From Cryptomeria japonica (Eukaryota > Streptophyta > Pinopsida > Cupressales > Cupressaceae), in assembly GCF_030272615.1 (NCBI RefSeq), contig NC_081406.1:238378422-238442421 (forward strand): 64,000 nt of DNA, read 5' to 3'. Each line of letters opens with the position of its first letter. Position 1 is the first letter of the stretch. The notes below the pieces were generated by a model that saw only the letters and a list, made by a program, of their open reading frames with translations, did not search any database and had not been told where the DNA came from. This document shows, piece after piece, positions 1-12,043 of this stretch. The translations under genes were made by a program, and so were the position numbers.

Positions 1-913
1 CATGAAATTCTCTAATATTATGAAGGATGAATTTGAAATGTCTATGATTGGTGAGAAGATATTTTTCTTAGGTTTGCAAATTACTCAGACTAACAAAGGA
101 ATTTTTATCTGTCAAACTAAGTATCTAATGAAATTGTTGAAGAATTTTGGTATGGATAATTCCAAATCGGTAAGTACTCCTATGGTGACAAGTGATAAAT
201 TATCTATCAAAGACACATCTGCACCGGTAAATTCAACAAGGTATAAGTCAATGATGGGTGGCTTGTTATATCTAGCTCAGACTAGACTGGATATTATGAA
301 TGCAGTAAGTATTATTTCAAGATATCAAAGTAATCCTAAAGAAAATCATGAATGTGTAGTAAAGAGGATATTTTGATATTTGCAAGGAACAACAGAATAT
401 GGCTTATGGTACTCTAGAGATGATAACTTCACTTTATGTGCATATACAGATTCAGATTGGGCAGGAGATACTAATGAGCGAAAGAGAACTTCTAGTGGAG
501 CTTTCTTTCTTGAAAATAAATTGGTTTCATGGATCAGAAAAAACTAGTCATGCATTTCTTTATCCACTGCAGAAGCTAAATATGTTGTAACAATAACTAA
601 TTGCACACAAGTCTTGTGGATGAAGCAAATGTTGAAAGATATCAAGGTAAATTGCAGTGAGTCAGTAGTTATGTATTGTGATAACTCTGCAGCTATTGCC
701 ATGTCTAAGAATCTGGTATTTCACTCTAAGGCTAAGAAAATATCAATAAAACATAACTTTCTAAAGGATAAGGTGAAAGAAAAGGAAGTCAAATTGGTTT
801 ATGTGAACACTAAAGAGCAGATTGCAGATATATTCACTAAACCACTATCTAAAGAATCATTTGAATATTTGAGAGATAGGTTAGGGGTATCTACCTCTCC
901 AATAGAAACTTAA
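1..913 (+). pseudogene. Ty1/copia pol 3' end (RT C-terminus and RNase H), element A
   Basis: One reading frame (frame of base 2) covers the end of a copia reverse transcriptase and the RNase H domain, entering from beyond the window. Seen directly: the RT tail block FLGLQI..TKYLMKLLKNFGM followed by STPM, then the RNase H blocks YCDNSAA, HSKAKKISIKHNFL and the terminal ADIFTKPL, closing with TAA at 911-913. Two in-frame stops break it: TGA at 374-376, where copia proteins normally have Arg before YL, and TAG near 545. Both can be read as C-to-T changes of CGA and CAG. The product would copy element RNA in virus-like particles. Dead copy; family assignment is secure. Confidence 0.9.
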
Positions 914-1276
914 TTGATGGACCAGAGCATCAGTCTGGTATGCATCATCAACTTTATCCTTGCTCCATATTGATGTAGTGGTGCTACTACTCAAGGGGAG
1001 TAGTCAACTTTGAGATTCAAGGACATTGATATCTATGTCATATATTTGGCATTGATATCAAAGGGGGAGATTTATATGTGAAAAATAATGTCATAATATG
1101 TCATATGGGGAGAGATTCAGATCAATTTCAGATTAGACTGCACTCCTTAGGGGGAGTTGCTAGGATTTTTCAGTTTTTCATTGTTATATCTTCTATGAGA
1201 AATTTTTGGCATTTCTTGGCACTTAGATGTTTTCTTTTTCACATCTAGTGTTGCCATCAATGAAAAAGGGGGAGAT
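914..1276 (+). other. 3' untranslated leader to the LTR with polypurine tracts, element A
   Basis: No coding capacity. It contains two G-rich AAAGGGGGAGA-type tracts, near 1058-1070 and at 1264-1276. The second lies directly before the LTR and is the likely primer for plus-strand synthesis. The repeated phrase CATTGATGTC is also found near the polypurine tracts of the other copia elements in the window. Confidence 0.65.
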
Positions 1277-2509
1277 TGTTGGCAATATGAATGAATTGAT
1301 TATGTGTTGCATTGATGTTTTGTCATTGATGTCGACACTAGCTGTTATGATTTGTTATCGACAAACAAATTTTGGTTACCGGTAGAAGAACTAGTGTTAT
1401 CGGCAGAAGGGACTATCAGTTGGACACTACAGACATGTTTGGATCAATGGAATATGTTTGGTTTAATGTGTTACATTTTTCTAGAGTATGTTTTGGTCAG
1501 TTGGTATTGACTTGATGATTGGATGCTATCATACAATCTAGTAAGCCTATACCAATAAGGGTTTAGGACTTTACTGGCAGAACTTTTACTAAGAATCTTT
1601 GACAGGATGCATAAGTGGTGTTGTAGCTTCTAGATGGAATTCAGGATGCAGAAGGTGATCTTTGTTTGTGCCTCGACTGATTAGAGATATCGCTTTGGCT
1701 TGGTGAATTTATTTGGGTCTAGGTTATGGATTGGTATCATGTAACATGTTCTCTACACGTTACTAGGATGATTTATGAATTGGTTAATGTTGTTTTGGTC
1801 TAAAGAAGACATGATATATCATTGTTATATGGATATCTTTTAGGTGGCCGACCTAATTTGTTTAGGCCTTAGGGTTTGTATAAATTGATGTAAGATCTCA
1901 TTGTAGATTAACATGGTTATTGTAAAAGGTCATGGTCATAGAATAAAATGTGAGAATAATGTAAAGATCATATGCGAAGGAGATTTGGTCGATCCTAGGT
2001 GATCGAATTGGGTTTATCTAAGAGGTCAAAGGCCTCTGGTATTGAGCTTAACCGAGACTATAATTAGGCATGGTAGATGCTATCATTGGCTGTTCATTCT
2101 TCTGGATTGTTGTCAAATTATATTGAGGTGGTTATAACCTCTATGTAGTTAGTGAGACTCCTTTGTAATAAGAAGTAAGCTCTAGGTAGTGTGCCTTCCT
2201 ACATGTGCAAGCCCCTTATTGTATCACATGCTTTCTGTAGAAGTATTATCTGGCTGTGGGTAGGCTTCCCACCATGGTTTTTCCCTTTATCGGGTTTTCC
2301 ATATACAAATCATGGTGTTATGTGGTATGGTTGCATTGTGTTGATTCTCTATGTTATACTTAAGTTTTATTGCTCACCAGTATCTATTTCTTCTATTTCG
2401 GTATTCATTGCTTATGTGCTTTGGTTAAAGGTTATAAAGTGGTTTGATTAATATAATATGTTGATAGCTAATTCACCCCCCTCACAGTTGTCCACGGGTT
2501 AATCTAACA
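1277..2509 (+). repeat. 3' LTR of copia element A
   Basis: The LTR starts TGTTGGCAATATG directly after the polypurine tract and ends TTAATCTAACA, giving TG...CA ends over 1233 bp. It carries the two blocks seen in most LTRs here: CCCACCATGGTTTTTCCC near 2270 and TTCACCCCCCTCACAGT near 2473. The open frame at 2191-2451 lies wholly inside the LTR and is not a gene. The 5' LTR is outside the window, so no target duplication can be tested. Confidence 0.8.
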
Positions 2510-2932
2510 GTTTCTGCATCCCATTGTATATTTCCCTAATATTATGCACCTTAGTGTTGTAAGTACTTTCAGGGGCAATGAGCTCCTTAGCCTTGAGCCT
2601 AAACATTGTAATCAACTATTCATATTGTGAGTTTGATTCTCACCAGGGTTTTTCCCTATTTAGGGATTTCATGTAAATCTAGTGTTGATGTGCTTGTTTT
2701 GGTTTGTGCTTTCATGTTTCATAATTATAGTAATAAGTTAATTATGGTTTGAAGTTTAATTGATAAAAAGTAAAGTATTTTGAGGTGTAGACTATGGTGT
2801 TGATGTTTTTTTATGGTTTGTGCTTTAATGTTGCATAAGTTAATTGTGGTTTAAAGTTTAATTGATCAGAAGTAAAGTATTTTGAGGTCTAGATTGATTC
2901 ACCCTCCTCTTAGTCCTGTGGTGCCTTCAACA
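2510..2932 (+). repeat. 3' half of an older forward LTR, with a 102-bp tandem duplication
   Basis: The segment ends GATTCACCCTCCTCTTAG then CCTTCAACA, the same terminal pattern as the other forward LTR ends. Its 5' part is missing, presumably left of element A, which would then have inserted into it. Two copies of a block around TAAGTTAATTATGG and TTTAATTGAT lie 102 bp apart, starting near 2734 and 2836. Confidence 0.55.
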
Positions 2933-2946
2933 CTCTTTGATCTTTG

Positions 2947-3620
2947 TTAATAATGCTTCCCTACAAGATGGGATTGAACTTGAATTGAAGATGAGGGAAC
3001 AAACACAATTTCTATTAGATCACTCTTCAATATTTCTATTTGTGCCTTCAAATCCTTGTTTTTAGTCACAAGATGCATACATTCTTTATTTAGAGCTTCA
3101 GAATCTATTTGAAGCTTCTCTATAGTAGGTTTTTTGAATAAAGAAGTGTTGATTAATAGAGTTGCAAGTTCTAGGGAAAGGATATCTAAGAGTATATTTA
3201 CTAATGCACTACCCTTCAAATCTTCTTGATTCTGAATTAAATTTGACTTACTGGTATTAGGAGCCAAGGTCCACATCAAAAAGGTTTCATATTGAGGACA
3301 AAATTGAAGCCAAAAAAATCCTTTTATACTTGGATTTTTGAAGAATATACTTGCTCCTCCTATTTCATCTGTGCAAAATTTGCTAGTAGTAGAAAGATCC
3401 CAATGTGGTAGAAAAAGAACTCCACTCTCATTTACCAATTTTTCCCCCTCTTCTAGTGTGATTTTGTCGACCTTGAGATTTAATTTGATCAATATTTTTC
3501 CTCCAATCATTTCCCACTCTAAGGGTGGTGCTTTATTTCTTTCTTCTACAACCTATCTTTGATATTCATCATTTTTTGAGAAATGACAAATTCACTGAAC
3601 ACTTGTGTTTGCACAAAAAA
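2947..3620 (-). pseudogene. C-terminal part of a long non-pol ORF of element D'
   Basis: An uninterrupted 187-codon frame (3510 to 2947) closes with TAA. It has no motif of protease, RT, RNase H or integrase. Its second half is Leu/Lys/Glu rich (stretches such as KNKDLKAQIEILKSDL) and looks like a coiled coil. Readable frame with stops and a shift continues upstream to about 3600. It appears to be the C-terminal part of the protein that begins at 7913 and is separated from it by the LTR insertion at 3624-6637. Function unknown; a structural or gag-like role is possible. Confidence 0.5.
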
Positions 3621-3623
3621 AGT

Positions 3624-6600
3624 TGTAGCGGATATGGAGCAATATGTTGTCATTGATGTCAACCCATGATATATCTATTTAATACACTTGTATGACTAGG
3701 GAGAGTGATACAGATAACATATGAAATTACTAAGTGAAAGAATAATGCAATTATGATATATGCATGCTATCATTATGGTGCAAATTGCCTTGCAGTGGTG
3801 TGGTAGACAAGTAATAAGTATTTACTACACATAACTGCACCTTATTTTCTAAAGTTCATATCCATACTGTGTACCAATGTATCTTTGATAAGTCAACACA
3901 TTGATGAGTTCCATGTTAAAAATAGTCAATTGTGATGTCCAAGTCAGATGCATTAGCATGTACATATCCTTGATGTGATTTGCAGTGATCCATTGTTAGT
4001 TTTATGTATCTCACATAATGGAAAAGTGTAGAAGTGTTATATAAGGAAATAATAGTTTATATTCTAAGGCAAAGACACAATAATTTGGTCCACATTCATT
4101 TGAATAGAAAGATATTTCCTTACAATTCAAAAGTCAAGTCTAGAGGGCTAAAAATATGTTATATTTAAGTTTCAAGTCACAATGTCTTCCATAGAGAAAG
4201 TTAGAAATAGTGTGTACCACACCTTGCTAAGCTAGAGTAAGGGGTCTTAAAGGAAAGGCTAGAATACTTTTCATTCCAACATATTGATCTACATGGTCAC
4301 AAAATTTTTAGGACATTCTCTTGGATGTTTAAGGTATGTTGTATTCAAGTGCCAAATGATTTGGTCAGCTGCAAGTTCAGTTTTCATAATGTCAAAGTGC
4401 TATAGTTGAATTAGTATTCTTTTTCTTCTCCTATACAAGTGGTTAAGTGATTGTGTAGTAAAAGGGTGTGTTTTTAAGCTCTATTTGTTAGGCCCAATAT
4501 GGAAAGCTAATGTACTGAGAGGGGAGGGGTGAATCAGTACTTCAAAACTTTTCTTCAACAATAACTTTACTGTTATGCATAAACCGAATAGTGCAGTAAC
4601 ATAATATAAAGCTAAAACAAATAGATAACAATCATACATGATTCACTCCATAACTCATATATTTTGGTTACGCAGAAACTCTTGGTTAGAGAGAAAAACT
4701 ACGGTGGGGATGGCACCCACAACTTCACTACTACAATAATAAAGGTTGCTCGGTTAGAGCTACATGTTTAGCTATTTTTGATAGCTTACCCTGTTAGGAG
4801 TATCAAGATCTATTAGATCTACCTTGCTAAAGGATTTTACAACACTTATTCTAAATGTTGCACCTGGTTAGAGGATTTACAATTTATAGACTTTGTTAGA
4901 GTCTTTTACCCTGTTAAAGGTTTCTCTTACAACTTCAAAATATTACAATAAATCATTACAAATATCTACAACTTTACATCTGGAATGTTATAGCAGATTC
5001 TATGTGCTCAAAATAATATTACCTTGCTTATAGCATACCTTGGTAATCCATATATTAACTCGGTAAACCCTTCTGTTTACTCTGTTCCTTGACTATTCTC
5101 TGAAATCCTTCTCAGTGACCTCTCAGTTTCTGTAATAGTCATAACACTTCATGCTTTCTTATGTATCACACATGTCTTACTTCATACACCTCTATGTCTC
5201 TCACTCTATCTCCACATTTATATATCTGATCTCAATCCATGCTGTATAAATAGATCTCTTATGTCGGTGATCTGATTCATTGCTTTGATCTTACAAACAT
5301 GATTCATCAAATGAAAAACCATGCAAAATATTTCATTGGTTAGATGACCTCAAAATCATACACAGTCTTTAAGTGCAATTTCCAATGTGATAATGGTTAC
5401 TTGTTCCTCGATCTTTGTAACACGTTTCCCATATATGTCCAGGTTCAGTGAATCTGGTAACACATTTCACTCAGTGTGTGTTCACTCGGTATATCATTCT
5501 TGCTGGTCGATAGACATAGAGTATTACTCGATAGAGTGTTCGGTGTATACTATGCTCTGAGACTACTTGCTTCTATAATCGACTGCACTGTGCTTACCTA
5601 CTGAATGATTTGGTAGAAATAACTGACTAGAATATATAGAATAACTTTGAACATAAGACTAATGGCAATCTTAGTAAGTAGTAACACTATTAACCTATGT
5701 GGACTCTCCACATATGTCATATGTACTCAAGGTTTGAAGTTCATGAAGTTTCTCTATATTTCTAGTATCAAAAGTAGCTTAGTGTTGATCAACTTGTGTG
5801 ACTAATGGTTGACTGGCTGATAGGACATAGTCTTCATAATTTCACCATGTTTCCTTGTGTTTACACCACTTTGAGAGGATGTATTTACATTTTTTGGGAT
5901 CTAGATGAATCTTGTTATAAACTGCAAAGTATTATCTCTGTTGACATATGTTTTTGGTGTCCAATTGGTAGTACACTACATGTTTCATTTATAGTTTCCT
6001 AATTGATGTTTTGAATATTACAGAGGATATATCATATATCTGATAGGTGGAATCAATATGTTTCTTGACCACATGTTATCTTGAAGCTGAACTAGTTGAT
6101 GTTTTAAAGATTGTAGGGAATGTATATATATGGAAGATCAAGATTTTTGAAAGTAAGTGTGTGTGTTGATAATGAGTAGTTGCAAATGCTGAAGGTAGTG
6201 AGTCAGAAGAAGTCAATGATGTAAAGAAAAAATATTTTTTGACTAACCTATGGACTAAATCCATCAATATCAGTCATTCCTTTCATACCAAATATTATAT
6301 TTTAGGAATTTGTTGCTTCCTTGAATTGTTACTCTAAAAAAAAGTTGCAATTCAAAGAGTTATTGCTTTCTTGGGTTGTATCTCTAGAATAAAGAGGTAC
6401 TTATATTTATATCATTCTAAGGTTATATTTGGATAGTATATCCAAGTAGGTTTCTCACTCTAGTTTTTCCCTTGTTGGGATTTCTATATAAATATGGTTT
6501 TATGGTTGTTTTCTTTTGCATCTCTCTTCTTGCAATTAGATAATTACATTTGATGAATTGTTCTTGATCATATTAGAGAAAATTTTTAAGCACTGATTCA

Positions 6601-6637
6601 CCCCCCTCTTAATATTCTTATGTGTTCAATACTAACA
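3624..6637 (+). repeat. Forward LTR (probably solo), split by a nested LTR
   Basis: The start (TGTAGCGGATATGGAGC, then TTGTCATTGATGTC) resembles other LTR starts in the window. The end has TTCACCCCCCTCTTAA and closes CAATACTAACA. Without the nested LTR it would be about 1.8 kb. It interrupts the D' reading frame. I could not find a target duplication, so the left edge is uncertain by tens of bases. Confidence 0.5.
4486..5686 (-). mobile_element. Nested solo LTR with perfect target duplication
   Basis: The 1201-bp segment starts TGTTAGGCCCAATATGG and ends AGTAGTAACA. It is flanked by CTATT at 4481-4485 and CTATT at 5687-5691, a perfect 5-bp target duplication. Near its left end it has the inverted terminus box ACTGAGAGGGGAGGGGTGAA, showing reverse orientation. 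No internal coding region is present, so it is a solo LTR left by recombination between the two LTRs of an element. Confidence 0.8.
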
Positions 6638-7913
6638 TCATCAATAAATTGATTACACACCAATTATCTTATGTCATTTGTGTGATACTCTACTATCTTC
6701 AATCTTTCTAGTCTCTTGATCTGAGGCATCACATGAATTATCATTGTTGATGTAGACAGTGGAGAAGATGGAGGAGAAGGTAGATGAGAAATAGGAAGAA
6801 AAGATGGAGCTTGTTTAACTTCAAGCTCAACAACAACTTGAATATCCTCCTCATCATAAATAATTCCAATACTCTTTTTCTTATCTTGATCCAAGTCAGC
6901 ATTTTCTTCCTTGAATTCAACAAAAATGTGTTTCTTATCTTTACTAATTGTATTCTTTGGAATCAAGGAGTCAACACACTCTTCTTATCTTTGAATCCTT
7001 TAATGAATGGATTCTTCTCTTCAACAAAGAATCTAGGAAATTATGGATCGTCGACTCTTCTCATTTCCTCAACTCTCATGGTTATATTCCATCAACTTCT
7101 TTGATCATATAGTTCCTTTATAGTGGCACTATTCTTGATGACACCTTCTTAAAACAACATAACATGGTTCGTTGGAGGCCTCTCTTTCAAAATCTTGATG
7201 TACGATATGAAAGCCTTTGGATCAATATTTTTGGGACACATACCTCATAATATATGACTAAAAGATTGAATAGATCCTTTCAATATTGTCCTTATTTGTA
7301 GTAGTGAAATCTGCAAGCTTTATTGAAGTAGGGAATAACAAACCATTCCCGTGGCCTCTCAAATGTATCTTTTTTGTTTCATTAAATTGCCAAATTACTT
7401 GTAGAAAGGAAATTCTTCTAAGTCCACATCTCATAAGGACATGAGGTTGAAAATGACACCCATATACTTTGATTATAGTAGTGTTGGTATAAATATACTA
7501 ATCTACCAACTATGTGAAATCCCAAGATCAAGATTTCTATTAGCATGTCTAAGGAAGTCCAATACTTCCTTGGTGATTCTCACTTCTGGCTCACCAAAAA
7601 AAATTAGAATCTTCTAAAAACAAGCTTTTGGAAAGTGACAAAACTTTTATTTTTATAATTTATGTCCCATACATATGCCAACACTAAATTGGGAGCATTC
7701 CACCATTGCCATCCATATGTCTAACTTATAACTTATCATTCCACAATCCTCTTCCTAAATATACAAACATATGATAAATTACTGAATACCATTTGAACTC
7801 AAAATTATTAGGATGTGCCTTTTCTAATATCATTTTCTCATGTATCCTCTCAGTAAGAAATGTTGCAAAGTCAACTGAGTGCCAACCCTAGGGTTCTGTA
7901 TATTAGTAGCCAT
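6638..7913 (-). pseudogene. N-terminal and middle part of the long non-pol ORF of element D'
   Basis: Start ATG (7913-7911, MATNIQNP) follows an LTR end and a 163-bp leader. After one early frameshift a good coding frame is readable (for example FATFLTERIHEKMILEKAHP and FKWYSVIYHMFVYLGRGLW). A readable frame with stops then runs through an acidic, Pro/Ser-rich part (6966-6664) to about 6640, where the forward LTR interrupts it. No retroelement enzyme motif is visible. Together with 2947-3620 it suggests one protein of several hundred residues. Family not recognised. Confidence 0.5.
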
Positions 7914-8076
7914 ATAGATGAAGAGAACTAGAATTTTGGCCTAAGCATCATGGCCCAAAATTTGGTACAATTTGTAATACATTTTCACAAATTAATTCTC
8001 AAATGTATCAAATCTAAAGAGATTATTTTTAAAATTGAGAGATTTGAAGTTTAGTTCTTCTAGGGCCCTTGATTCT
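7914..8076 (-). other. Leader between the D' LTR and its ORF
   Basis: AT-rich, non-coding on inspection. Read on the minus strand, the LTR end ACCAACA is followed by AGAATCAAGGGCCC, which does not match the TGGTATCAGAGC primer site used by the other elements. Either another tRNA is used or the site has decayed. Confidence 0.4.
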
Positions 8077-9657
8077 TGTTGGTAAATAAATTTGTCACTA
8101 TGATTTTTTAAAAAAAATTGGCCTTGTTTTCCCAAAGAGTAGTGACAACGAATCCAACAGTTGAAGAGTATTCTATAAAACTACAATCTTCTTTGTGTTT
8201 GAGAGGGAAGATCACTTGTATGATATGGTTTCTTAGGAATTTTGTGTACTTTTAACGTAAAAGTACATAAATGAGAAATTATAAACTAAAAGAGAAGGGA
8301 TAACATAAACCCTACAAGAAGACATGAATACCAAATTGGACTTCATAATTGAAAAAAAATACAAGGGGGTTTATCAACAATAATGTTTATCTATGAGATT
8401 ATCATGAAAGAAGAATAATTAATCTCAACATATAAAGAGATATGTGGCTTCAACACATTCAAACTATGATAGAAAAACCTTCTTGTGTATCATTATATTA
8501 GTTGCACAAATTAGCAAATATTTTACACACATGCATTAAAAGATCACCAATTTAAGATATAAGAAGTTGAGAATGATAACACAAGAATACATTTAGAATG
8601 CATGAACCAAAATGCAATCCTCATTATCTTTTGAAATTATACAAGTCCAAAATCCCTTTTATACATAGTGTGAACATAAAAGTTCAAAATCTCTCTAAAA
8701 GTTTCTCCAAAGTTTTCCCTCTGTAAGAGTCCTCTTTTACAATATGTATGAACCTATATTTATAGGTCTCCTTTGATAACTACCCTGTGACCACTTGAGT
8801 AACTACCTTGATAAGTAACTTTGAGAAATAACTTTACTTTCAGTTAGGATTTATTTAAATTTCTTGGAAAGCAAGTCCAATTCCTAAATTTAGTTACAAT
8901 AAGTGATTTGAGTCACTTTTATAAAAAAAAGATTTAAATTTACAACTTTTGCAAGAAAAAATAGTCATAAATCCCTTTTATACTTAGTGCGAACATAAAA
9001 GTTCAAAATCTCTCTAAAAGTTTCTCCAAACTTTTCCCTCTGTAAGAGTCCTCTTTTACAATATGTATGAACCTATATCTATAGGCCTCCTTTGATAACT
9101 ACGTTGTGACCACTTGAGTAACTACCTTGATAAGTAACTTTGAGAACTAACTTTACTTTCAATTAGGATTTATTTAACTTTCTTGGAAAGAAAGTCCAAT
9201 TCCTAAATTTAGTTACAATAAGTGATTTGAGTCACTTTTATAAAAAAAAAAAGATTTAAATTTATAACTTTTACATGAAAAAATAGTCATAAATCCCTTT
9301 TATACATAGTGTGAACATAAAAGTTCAAAATCTCTCTAAAAGTTTCTCCAAAGTTTTCCCTCTGTAAGAGTCCTCTTTTACAATATGTATGAACCTGTAT
9401 TTATAGGCCTCCTTTGATAACTACCTTGTGACCACTTGAGTAACTACCTTGATAAGTAACTTTGAGACCTCACTTTACTTTCAATTAGGATTTATTTAAC
9501 TTTCTTGGAAAACAAGTCCAATTCCTAAATTTAGTTGCAATAAGTGATTTGACTCGCTTTTATTAAAAAAAGATTTAAATTTACAACTTTTGTAAGAAAA
9601 AATATTAATAAATTTAGTTTAGGTGAGCACTATGTGTTCATAGTAGGGCAACAACAA
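8077..9657 (-). repeat. LTR of element D' (5' side in its own direction), right end cut
   Basis: Read on the minus strand it ends TTTACCAACA at 8077. About 900 bp matches, in opposite orientation, the last part of D (roughly 17560-18473): the phrase AACTGTTGGAATG, the CTCTGTAAGAG/ACAGAGGG block and the GTGACTTATGTCGCTTATTG block recur. Its other end is lost where the LTR of element B starts at 9658. It contains three tandem 320-bp units. Confidence 0.6.
8651..9613 (-). repeat. Three tandem copies of a 320-bp unit inside the D' LTR
   Basis: The phrase AATCCCTTTTATAC starts at 8651, 8970 and 9292, giving periods of 319 and 322 bp, and each copy runs to the TTTAAATTTACAACTTTT block. By eye copies differ by only a few per cent. 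D (17560-17940) has a single copy, so the expansion occurred in the D' lineage. The unit includes the likely transcription start/leader part of the LTR. Confidence 0.85.
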
Positions 9658-12043
9658 TGTAGGAAAACTGAGAGGTGGGGGGGGGGAATGAATCAGTTTT
9701 CACCAAACTCAACCAAATTAACCTTAACTTTAAATATGGTTAAGAACAACAATAATGAAAATAATTGCCACATAAACAACATATATAACAAATAGATTTT
9801 TGACGTGGAAAACCTAGTTAAGGAAAAAAGCATGGTGGGAACCTACCCACAATGAGATGATACGCTGCAGTAGTATGTGTAAATGGGGAATCCACATACA
9901 TTTAGACATATTGCCTAGAGGTCACTACTCAATTACAAGAAGGGCTACAACTCTAAGGAAGGATCACTACCTTACAAAGATCAGACAACAATCTAGATCA
10001 CATGAACTGAAAGAATAACATCTCTAAATGTCTAATTATAGTTCTGGTTAAGAACACTGTCTGAAAAACAACTCTGCTATGCTCTTCTCCATACTTTCGA
10101 ATGATTGATTCTCTTGTTCGCACATACAATACTCTCATACAGTTTCACAGACACACACAAACACACTACTTACATGATTAAAACACTTATTTATACAGAT
10201 CATCAACCTTTGTTGGTATTTTGGTATGGTTTTTTCATTGATGTCAACACCTACTAAAACACTAGCACTTTGGAGATCTAGTAGCATTCACCAGCAAGCA
10301 AGTAACTATTGTACAGTTACTGATATATGGTTCACCGATAGGATATAATGATCATCGACACTTGGAATGATATGGAGGACACCTGGTAATGTCGAAGACA
10401 TCGTGTGGACACTTTGTTTTGAAGAATTAATCATTGGTATATTCATATTTGCATATTTTCTTTTACTGACAAATAGGTCCAGGGTTACCTAGGGTTACAC
10501 CGACAGGTTTATCTTTTCCAGATCAGCATGGCATGCTATGGAGATGATTAATTATTGTTGTAAATGCTTTAAGCCGACATGTTTAATCGGTTATTGCATC
10601 GGATATTATATTGTTTGTAAAATGTTTTATTGTAATATCTTGTAGAGCCAACCTACTAAAATTGGTCTTAGGTTATAGTATGAATGTAAGATCTTATTTG
10701 TAAGATCGAATGTGAAATGCAGAAAATAATTGTGAGAAGGTATATGTGAGATTAAGCAGAGCTATACATGAAGACATCATTTGAAGGTGAAGCTATGTTT
10801 TTGTGGAAGCATATTAGCATTACACCGATACCGAATCCAGCATATGAAGATGCTATTTTGTGTAGTACATTCTTATTAGATTTAACCATCCAACTGTAGT
10901 CAGTGTGACTCCCTTTTGTGATTGAGCAATGAGCTCTAGGCTATTGGCCTTTCTGCATGTGCAGACCCCATTTATGTACACTTACTATCTGCAGTAGTAT
11001 CATCTGATTGTGGGTAAGGTTTCCCACCGTGGTTTTTCCCCTTACAGGGTTTCCACGTACAAATATTGGTGTTATGTGTTGTGGATGACTTTGTGTTTAT
11101 GTTTCATGCATTAATCTTTATCGGTATTGCAATTAACTATTAACACTGTCTACCGGCATACTTAACTGGTTTACTGGTATTAGGCATTAAGTTGGGTAAG
11201 TTGTTTTTGGTTTGAATTTATTTGACAACTGATTCACCCCCCCCTCTCAGTTGTCTCCGAGACCTAACAACCCTAACCTTAAGGTCAGCTCAATGCATAA
11301 GACCTAATTACAAAATTACATCAAACGATGCATAAATCCATAATCGAACCAATACAATGTTGACAAGGACATAGCATGGACCCAAATCAAATCCTTGAAC
11401 ATGCTACACCATCAAATTTTTCCAAGATCATCCACAACATGGTACACCACCAAACATATTGTATAACACAAAGAATGCCACTAGCCCAATAAAATATTCA
11501 ATAACGTGCACCACGATCAAAATAGACCACCAAAATGCATAGAACATGATAAGATAACATAAAAAAGAAACATGAATTCCACTGCAATCACCACAACAAC
11601 TCCGATAACAAGATTCATCATTACTACATCATTAGAGCTCAAGACTACCAACTAACAAACAAAAAGATACGCTTGCAAAGTCCCAAATCATGAATCATCC
11701 AATCAGAGGACACACATGAATATCTTAAACACTCTCCAAAATCCACAACTCAAGATATAATCATTCTGGAGCAACTTGGATCAAATACCACAACTCTGCA
11801 ACATAGAACACTAAAAAACTAGTCCACATACCAGACCTCATAACTTGATTAGATCACTACGTAACATCATGAAACTCATATTGAATCAAATAGAGATAAG
11901 TATCTCAAAACCCATTAAATCACATTAGCACATCTACAACAGATCACCTGAAACAACTCTCTACAATAAACCAATTCTTTGTAACACAAGAATATGTTGA
12001 CATCAATGAAAACAACACATTCCAACAACTCTAATATCCAACA
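9658..12043 (-). repeat. 3' LTR of copia element B, split by a solo LTR
   Basis: In plus orientation it starts TGTAGGAAAACTGAGAGG and ends ATATCCAACA, followed at once by the complement of a polypurine tract (ATCTCCCCCTTT). Removing the nested LTR (10211-11269) leaves about 1.3 kb. The shared block GTGGAAAACCTAG..AAGCATGGTGGGAACC is at about 9805-9845. It is related to the LTR of element E. Confidence 0.75.
10211..11269 (+). mobile_element. Solo LTR nested in the LTR of element B
   Basis: The 1059-bp segment starts TGTTGGTATTTTGG and ends CGAGACCTAACA. Flanks are ACCTT (10206-10210) and ACCCT (11270-11274), a 5-bp target duplication with one change. Orientation is forward: the block CCCACCGTGGTTTTTCCCC is near 11025 and TTCACCCCCCCCTCTCAG near 11233. 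The host LTR continues on both sides in opposite orientation. Related to the LTR at 1277-2509. Confidence 0.8.

Noticed and set aside
2191-2451. 86-codon plus-strand frame with hydrophobic segments
   Set aside because: It lies entirely within an LTR, across conserved non-coding blocks, and the related LTR at 10211-11269 does not keep it open.
8651-9613. CRISPR-like or satellite array
   Set aside because: Units are 320 bp, only three, without spacers, and lie inside a plant LTR.
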